Origin: Rhodococcus sp. Leaf247 | Lineage (GTDB): Bacteria > Actinomycetota > Actinomycetes > Mycobacteriales > Mycobacteriaceae | Reading direction: 5' to 3' | DNA length: 64,000 bases | Assembly (NCBI RefSeq): GCF_001426185.1 | Contig: NZ_LMRP01000001.1 | Span: forward strand, 1,094,765-1,158,764 | Shown: in pieces, positions 59,475 through 64,000 of the stretch | Layout: every line of letters begins with the position of its first letter | Numbering within the stretch: position 1 is the first letter of the stretch | Notes under the pieces: model-generated | Told to the model about the DNA's origin: nothing | The model's input: the letters and a program-made list of their open reading frames with translations, nothing else | Database searches by the model: none | Program-made: the position numbers and the translations under genes

Positions 59475-59984
59475 ATGCACAGCGACACCGACGAGCTTCA
59501 GCGGTCCGAAACCTTCACCTGGGCAGACCCGGGTCCGGTTCTGGCCCGGGCAGCAAGCATGAGCGGACTCGAGGTGATGCAGGCGTTGGTCGACGGCGAA
59601 CTGCCTCCCCCACCGATCGCCGCCCTGATGAAGTTCACCGCCATCCGGGCCGAGGTCGGCACGGTGGTGTTCGAGTGCACGCCCTCCCAGGCGCACTACA
59701 ACCCGATTGGGACGGTCCACGGCGGACTCGCGTGCACGCTGCTCGACACGATCGTCGGGTGCGCAGCCCAGACGACACTGCCCGCCGGCACCGGTTACAC
59801 CTCGATCGACATCAATGTCAGCTACCTCCGCAACATCCTGGACACCAGTGGCCCGTTGATCGCGACGGGACGGGTAACCAAGACGGGGTCGCGGGTGATC
59901 TTCGCCGAAGGGTCCATCGTCGACAACCAGGGCAGACTCGTAGCGACCGCCACCAGCTCGCTGCTCGTCATCGCACCGCGATAA
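59475..59984 (+). CDS. PaaI-type hot-dog thioesterase
   Basis: 169 residues. The hot-dog fold is marked by HYNPIGTVHGGLACTLLDTI (about 75-94), the catalytic H-G-G loop, and YTSIDINVSYLRNI, RVTKTGSRVIFAEGSI. Such thioesterases release free acids from aryl- or acyl-CoA. ATG at 59475 follows GGGAG. An HxlR gene begins 3 bases after its stop, and an HxlR-like operator lies upstream. Confidence 0.83.
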   Translation: MHSDTDELQRSETFTWADPGPVLARAASMSGLEVMQALVDGELPPPPIAALMKFTAIRAEVGTVVFECTPSQAHYNPIGTVHGGLACTLLDTIVGCAAQTTLPAGTGYTSIDINVSYLRNILDTSGPLIATGRVTKTGSRVIFAEGSIVDNQGRLVATATSSLLVIAPR

Positions 59985-59987
59985 ACG

Positions 59988-60503
59988 ATGCAGCGCAGCA
60001 GCTTCGACAGCATGGGATGCCCTATCGCCGACACCCTCGAGCAGGTCGGCGAATGGTGGACGCTGCTGATCCTCCGCGACGCTCTCGACGGTTTCACCCG
60101 CTTCGACGAGTTCGAACGCAACCTCGGTATTGCGCCGAACATGCTCACCAGGCGTCTGAAGTCTCTGGTCGAGGCGGGTCTGCTCGAACGTCGGCAGTAC
60201 CAGGACCGTCCACCCCGCTACGAATACGTGCCGACCCGCCGGGGACGTGAACTCACGCCCGTCATCATCGCCCTGTACGCGTGGGGCAACAAGCACGTCG
60301 ACTCCGACGATCGAGGGGTAATCCTCGTCGACGACGCGGGCGAGGAGATCGACCCCGTGTTCGTGGATCGTCGAACGGGCCGCACTCTGGGCGAGAGCAA
60401 CGCTCGGTTCGTCGCCGGCCCCGCGGCATCCGAATCGCTTGCGCGGCGACTCGATCCCGACCTCCGAGCCGAGCGGCGCACACGGCAACCTTCCACTCGA
60501 TGA
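59988..60503 (+). CDS. HxlR-family regulator
   Basis: 171 residues. The conserved Cys near the N-terminus is in SMGCPIADTL (Cys11), the redox-sensing position of the family. The helix-turn-helix continues with GEWWTLLILRDALDGFTRFD then EFERNLGIAPNMLTRRLK and the wing RPPRYEYVPTRRGREL. The C-terminal ~50 residues are an extra, charged extension. It lies 3 bases after the thioesterase stop and likely autoregulates the pair. Confidence 0.88.
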   Translation: MQRSSFDSMGCPIADTLEQVGEWWTLLILRDALDGFTRFDEFERNLGIAPNMLTRRLKSLVEAGLLERRQYQDRPPRYEYVPTRRGRELTPVIIALYAWGNKHVDSDDRGVILVDDAGEEIDPVFVDRRTGRTLGESNARFVAGPAASESLARRLDPDLRAERRTRQPSTR

Positions 60504-60611
60504 GGAGTGCTCGATACGGAATGCCGCGCCTGATCGAGCCCACTCGCGCAGATCCGGCCGACCTACTGGGTATGTTCGAAGGAACGCTCCATGCCGCACT
60601 AGGGAAGCTCG

Positions 60612-61646
60612 GTGCACAACGTGAAACGACTCGTCGTCGCTCTGTCGGTACTCGCTCTTCTCGCCGGCTGTTCCACCGAGGAACCTGCACCCGCGCCCAC
60701 ACAGACGCCTGCTGCGGAACCCGCCCGGGCACCCGAGGCACAGGACCCGATCGGCACCGTCGTCCCGCTTCCGGGAGCACCCGAGGGCATCGTCGTCACG
60801 GCGTCCGGCATCGCCGTCGCCGCAGTGCGTGAACCCGACGGTCTGAGGCTGCTCGATGCGGCGACCGGGGTGGAGCGGCAGTTCGTGCCGACGGTCGGTG
60901 CGCCGCGGCACCTCTCTCTGGCCGGCTCGGACGGACCGGTACTCGCGCCACTCGAGTCCAGTGACGAACTGATCCTGGTCGATCCGGCGAACGGCGCGTC
61001 GCTCTCCACCACTCGAGGCGTCGGACGGCAACCGCACGATGCCGTGGTGACCGCCGACGGCACGACCGTCGTGACCAACGAGATGGGCGGCGGAGTCGTC
61101 TTCGTCCGCAACGGTGTCGTGACAGCATCTCTCCCCGCCGGCCCCGTACAACCGGGCGGAGTTGCCGCTGTGGGCGATTACGCAGCTGTCGCCGATGTTC
61201 AGGGCAACGGGATCTGGATCTACAGCGGGCCGGACCAGAAGCTCGTCGCGCAGGGACCGTTGGGGACCAAACTGACGCATGCGACATCGCTCGGCCCCGA
61301 CCTCGCTGCCTTCGCCGACACCGACGGTGGCGCGGTCTACCTCGAGCGCATCACCCCGGACATCAGCGAGGTCGCTCGCATCGACGCACCCGGTAATCCG
61401 TACGGGCTCGCCTACGACGCCGATCGGAAGCTACTTCTGATCACGCTGACCGAGAGCAACATCCTTCGGGTGGTCGATGTCGCCGACCCGGCGTCGCCGC
61501 GGATCGTGGCCGACTTGCCGACGGTTCGTCAGGCCAATTCCGTTGCCGTGGATCCACGAACGGGAAACGTCCTGGTGACGGGCAGCGATCCCGGCGCGGA
61601 CTCGAGCCTGCAGATCATTCCTGCCGACAGTGTCGACGCGTCGTGA
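60612..61646 (+). CDS. Beta-propeller lipoprotein (YncE/YVTN-like)
   Basis: 344 residues. The lipoprotein signal VVALSVLALLAGC puts the lipid-modified Cys at about residue 20, followed by a Pro/Ala/Glu linker. About six to seven repeats of 40 residues follow (for example LRLLDAATGVERQFVPTVGA; DELILVDPANGASLSTTRGV; NSVAVDPRTGNVLVTGSDPG), typical of YVTN beta-propellers. It is probably outside the membrane. The GTG start at 60612 has AGGGAAG about 4 bases upstream. It precedes a convergent sugar-transfer cluster; ligand unknown. Confidence 0.82.
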   Translation: MHNVKRLVVALSVLALLAGCSTEEPAPAPTQTPAAEPARAPEAQDPIGTVVPLPGAPEGIVVTASGIAVAAVREPDGLRLLDAATGVERQFVPTVGAPRHLSLAGSDGPVLAPLESSDELILVDPANGASLSTTRGVGRQPHDAVVTADGTTVVTNEMGGGVVFVRNGVVTASLPAGPVQPGGVAAVGDYAAVADVQGNGIWIYSGPDQKLVAQGPLGTKLTHATSLGPDLAAFADTDGGAVYLERITPDISEVARIDAPGNPYGLAYDADRKLLLITLTESNILRVVDVADPASPRIVADLPTVRQANSVAVDPRTGNVLVTGSDPGADSSLQIIPADSVDAS

Positions 61647-61670
61647 CACGTGCCTGTGCGACGTTCACGA

Positions 61671-62117
61671 TCAGTGTTCGGTGAACACTCGGCGCAGCCC
61701 TAGGAAGCGCACCACCGCGGCCACGAGGTTCGCGGCAACGAGGACGGACACCTCCACTGCTCGCGACGCATCAGGTACCCACCTGTGGAGGAGCACCAAC
61801 GACCCGCTGGTCACCGCCAGCCCGAGGGCGAAGACGACAAGTCCTTGCACGTACTGGCGAACGATCGCATCGGTGCCGCGAATACCGAAGGTGAATCGGC
61901 GGTTGATCGCGGTGTTCGCGAGCGCAGAGACCAGGAGCGCCAGCACATTCGCAGCCTGGGACGACATGACGACCCGAAACACGAGAAACAACACAACGTA
62001 CGCGACGGCGCTCGCAGCCCCGACGAGGTAGAAGCGGAACAGCACACTCCGGGTTCCGGATGTCGTAGTCAGAGCATCTCTCCCGTCGGCCTCGAAACGG
62101 GGAGCGCAGCCACGCAT
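61671..62117 (-). CDS. GtrA-family membrane protein
   Basis: Up to 148 residues with four transmembrane helices: LFRFYLVGAASAVAYVVLFL, VVMSSQAANVLALLVSALAN, TDAIVRQYVQGLVVFALGLA and AVEVSVLVAANLVAAVVRFL. The NTAINRRFTFG motif follows helix 2, as in GtrA. These proteins flip polyprenyl-phosphate sugars for cell-surface polymers. The ATG at 62117 overlaps the upstream gene by 49 bases; a later start near the RSVLFRF segment (GTG at 62045) is also possible. Confidence 0.75.
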   Translation of the reverse strand: MRGCAPRFEADGRDALTTTSGTRSVLFRFYLVGAASAVAYVVLFLVFRVVMSSQAANVLALLVSALANTAINRRFTFGIRGTDAIVRQYVQGLVVFALGLAVTSGSLVLLHRWVPDASRAVEVSVLVAANLVAAVVRFLGLRRVFTEH

Positions 62118-62749
62118 CGGGCGAACTCACTGTTCGGGTGGCACTGTCGTGCGATCGGGTCGAGATCGACGAGTTCGTCCGCGTCACGCAGAGTCGGTGC
62201 TGCACCGACGACGAGGCCGCAGCGCTGCAGGGCGTCCCGGGTGTCGTCCCCGGTGCGGTCGGTGGACATCTCCACTGCTCGCAGGGCCTGCGCATCGGAT
62301 GCGTCGTGCAGTCCGAGCACCCACCACCCTCCGTCCTCGGCACGGCCCAGGATCGCCGACGACGGTGCCAGAGCCTCACCGACGTCGGTGAGCATCGCGG
62401 GGTCGACCTGCGGTGTGTCCATGCCTATCTGCACGACGGGACCGGATCCGGTCCCGTCGTGATACGCGTGGATCAGGCGTTCCGCAAATCCGTCCCCGCG
62501 TTGGTCGATGACCAGAAAATCTGCCAGTGACTTTCGGATCTCGTCGCTGCGCATCGCCTCGGCCAGGTCGCCGGTCATCGCGACCACCCGCCGGGCAAAA
62601 GGAGCCTGCCTCGCCGCGGCGAGCGTGTCGAGCAGCGCCGCAGCCGCCACCGACGCGGCGTCCTCGGCGGTCATGGCGGCCATCAATCGAGTCTTGGCGA
62701 AGCCGGGTACCGGCGCTTTCGCGATGACGAGCAGCGTCGCATCGATCAT
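62069..62749 (-). CDS. DUF2064/TIGR04282-type nucleotidyl- or glycosyltransferase
   Basis: 226 residues. The N-terminal LLVIAKAPVPGFAKTRLM and the central QIGMDTPQVDPAML, GRAEDGGWWVLGL are the signatures of TIGR04282, related to CofC and to small GT-A transferases. Such genes commonly sit beside GT2 and GtrA genes in surface-sugar clusters. ATG at 62749 overlaps the GT2 stop. Donor and acceptor are unknown. Confidence 0.78.
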   Translation of the reverse strand: MIDATLLVIAKAPVPGFAKTRLMAAMTAEDAASVAAAALLDTLAAARQAPFARRVVAMTGDLAEAMRSDEIRKSLADFLVIDQRGDGFAERLIHAYHDGTGSGPVVQIGMDTPQVDPAMLTDVGEALAPSSAILGRAEDGGWWVLGLHDASDAQALRAVEMSTDRTGDDTRDALQRCGLVVGAAPTLRDADELVDLDPIARQCHPNSEFARCVAALPVSRPTGEML

Positions 62750-63402
62750 GGAATCACCTTCGCGAAATCCCAGACGGCCACCACCGTGCCGCGAACCGAC
62801 CCCGACACCTTCGACACTCCCCCGGTACGCGGGCGGTAGGTGATGTCGTGCTCGACAACTGTCCACCCTGCCCGAGCGGCGAGAACCAGCAGCTGCAGCG
62901 GGTAACCGGAGCGTCGGTCCGGGACGTCGAGCGAGAGCAGATCCTCTCGGCGTGCCACCCGAAGAGCGCCGATGTCGTGGACGTCGATCTTCAGCCGTCT
63001 GCGCAGACGCCAGGCAATGGCCTTGTTGCCGAGGCGGGCGTGCCACGGCGAGCCACTGCGGTGCACCGGGCGGCGCCGACCGACGACGAGTTGGGCGGAG
63101 TCCAACGCTGCGACGAGCCCGGGCAGCTCGCGCGGGTCCATCGACCCGTCCCCGTCCATGACGGCGACAACCGTCGTTCGCGCGGCGGTGATTCCGGCGT
63201 GCACGGCGGAGCCGTACCCGGGAACAGCCTCGACGACCACGTGCGCCCCGTGCGCGCGGGCCACGTCCGCAGTGCCGTCGGTGGAGCCGTTGTCGACGAC
63301 CAGACGGTGATAGCCGTCGGGCACGGCGTCGAGAACATCGGGAAGAGATTGCGCCTCGTTGCGGCACGGGAGTACGACGGTGACATCGGAAGGATCGATC
63401 AT
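62746..63402 (-). CDS. Family 2 glycosyltransferase (dolichol-phosphate-mannose-synthase-like)
   Basis: 218 residues. GT-A motifs: TVVLPCRNEAQSLPDVLDAV (8-27), VDNGSTDGTADVA, a metal-binding D-x-D as VMDGDGSMDP (about 80-89), and GSPWHARLGNKAIAW. The end (AWTVVEHDITYRPRTGGVSK-like) is a DPM1/UgtP pattern. It transfers a sugar from an NDP donor, often to polyprenyl phosphate. ATG at 63402 follows the epimerase stop; GTG at 63408 would overlap it. Confidence 0.82.
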   Translation of the reverse strand: MIDPSDVTVVLPCRNEAQSLPDVLDAVPDGYHRLVVDNGSTDGTADVARAHGAHVVVEAVPGYGSAVHAGITAARTTVVAVMDGDGSMDPRELPGLVAALDSAQLVVGRRRPVHRSGSPWHARLGNKAIAWRLRRRLKIDVHDIGALRVARREDLLSLDVPDRRSGYPLQLLVLAARAGWTVVEHDITYRPRTGGVSKVSGSVRGTVVAVWDFAKVIP

Positions 63403-63404
63403 CG

Positions 63405-64000
63405 TCACACCACCGGGGCCGAGCCGTCGGATGCCGCCCGAAGCGGTGCCGACGCGAACCGCGTCAGGCCCTCGTCCGGACCGACGGCAGCTCGGAATCC
63501 GAGAATCTCGTCGGCCCGATCGGCACCGGCAACGATGTGCCGCACGTCGCCGGGACGGAACTGACCCGTCACCTTCGGCTCGATGCCGCCGCCGTGGGCA
63601 CGACACAGAATGCGCGCAACGTCACCGATCGAGATCGGGTGTCCCGAACAGACGTTGCAGGCCACGAACCCCGCTCCGTCGTGCTCGACGGCGGCAAGGT
63701 TGGCGGCGGCGACGTCCCGGACGTCGACGAAGTCTCGCATCTGCCCACCGTCCTCGTACACAGTCGGTGATTCACCGCCCTCGAGCGATGAGCGGAACAT
63801 CGCGGCGACACCGGAATACGGTGTGTCACGCGGCATTCGGTCACCGTAGACGTTGTGGTAGCGCAGCGCCGTGACCGATCCGCCCGTCGCCAGCGACCAG
63901 GCGAGTGCATAGTTCTCCTGCGCGAGTTTGCTTGCTGCATAGAGACTCCGGGGCTCGAGCGGAGCGTCCTCGTCCACCGTCTCCCACGTCACCGGCTCGT
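63405..64000 (-). CDS. NAD-dependent nucleotide-sugar epimerase/dehydratase (5' end outside window)
   Basis: The C-terminal ~198 residues are present; the gene runs off the right edge, so the N-terminal NAD-binding glycines are not seen. Y-x3-K is present as SLYAASKLAQENYALAW. ALRYHNVYGDRMPRDTPYSG, VYEDGGQMRDFVDVRDVAAA and ARILCRAHGGG are typical of extended SDR epimerases (UDP-glucose 4-epimerase/dTDP-glucose dehydratase class). It is first in the minus-strand run with GT2, DUF2064 and GtrA, so it probably makes their sugar nucleotide. Confidence 0.85.
   Translation of the reverse strand, partial: EPVTWETVDEDAPLEPRSLYAASKLAQENYALAWSLATGGSVTALRYHNVYGDRMPRDTPYSGVAAMFRSSLEGGESPTVYEDGGQMRDFVDVRDVAAANLAAVEHDGAGFVACNVCSGHPISIGDVARILCRAHGGGIEPKVTGQFRPGDVRHIVAGADRADEILGFRAAVGPDEGLTRFASAPLRAASDGSAPVV

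Noticed and set aside
1-64000. CRISPR arrays, phage genes, insertion sequences, rRNA or tRNA genes
   Set aside because: No regularly spaced repeats, transposase, integrase, structural phage proteins or RNA-gene signatures were recognised on either strand.

Overview
The window is high-GC DNA coding densely on both strands. GTG starts are common and so are ATGA/GTGA stop-start overlaps. It carries a complete actinobacterial mce lipid-import operon with Mce-associated genes, a single-cysteine (mycothiol-type) arsenate reductase, an ANTAR protein, P450s served by a small ferredoxin, and many TetR/MarR/HxlR/GntR regulators. This points to a mycolic-acid actinomycete, most likely Rhodococcus or a close relative. 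The genus is an inference from gene content. I see no rRNA, tRNA, CRISPR array, insertion sequence or origin, and no stretch over 300 bases without a gene.

Region 1 (1-19232) is a large catabolic cluster. On the minus strand are a two-component flavin monooxygenase with a quinol-type monooxygenase (9540-11556), then a P450-ferredoxin-MmgE/PrpD-MaoC hydratase-ferredoxin reductase operon (4590-9397), then an FAD monooxygenase, class III CoA-transferase, CitE-type lyase and aldehyde dehydrogenase (1-3556), with a LysR gene (3649-4584) lying between. CoA-transferase + MaoC hydratase + CitE lyase + PrpD is the gene set of bacterial itaconate degradation, here joined to oxygenases. Next come two related NmrA-reductase/MHS-transporter modules (11838-14252 and 16430-19232) flanking an HxlR regulator and an Old Yellow Enzyme; the second also contains a CHMI-type isomerase.

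Region 2 (19372-30190) has a GAF-ANTAR protein, an arsR-acr3-arsC operon, a MarR/glyoxalase pair with two identical palindromic operators, a stand-alone pyruvate-dehydrogenase-E1-like enzyme, a cyclophilin-like lipoprotein, an MFS pump with an SDR, an alcohol dehydrogenase and a MmyB-type regulator. Region 3 (30266-37033) holds TetR-controlled SDR/quinone reductase/hydrolase genes, a Tat-exported multicopper oxidase beside a TetR gene, and a secreted lipase-like protein that lacks its nucleophile.

Region 4 (37182-46745) is the mce operon (two YrbE permeases and MceA-F) converging on two Mce-associated genes. Region 5 (46931-53986) is a tightly coupled operon: hydrolase, DUF2236 oxygenase, homogentisate 1,2-dioxygenase, aldehyde dehydrogenase, CrtC-like protein and secreted protein. 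It lacks the maleylacetoacetate isomerase and fumarylacetoacetase genes expected for tyrosine catabolism. With the importer next door, a hydrophobic homogentisate-type substrate is plausible.

Region 6 (54011-64000) contains a DszA/NtaA-type monooxygenase with TetR and an NADP/F420-type reductase, a GntR/D-tartrate dehydratase-type pair, a thioesterase/HxlR pair, a beta-propeller lipoprotein, and a minus-strand surface-sugar cluster (GtrA, DUF2064 transferase, GT2 and a sugar epimerase cut by the window edge).
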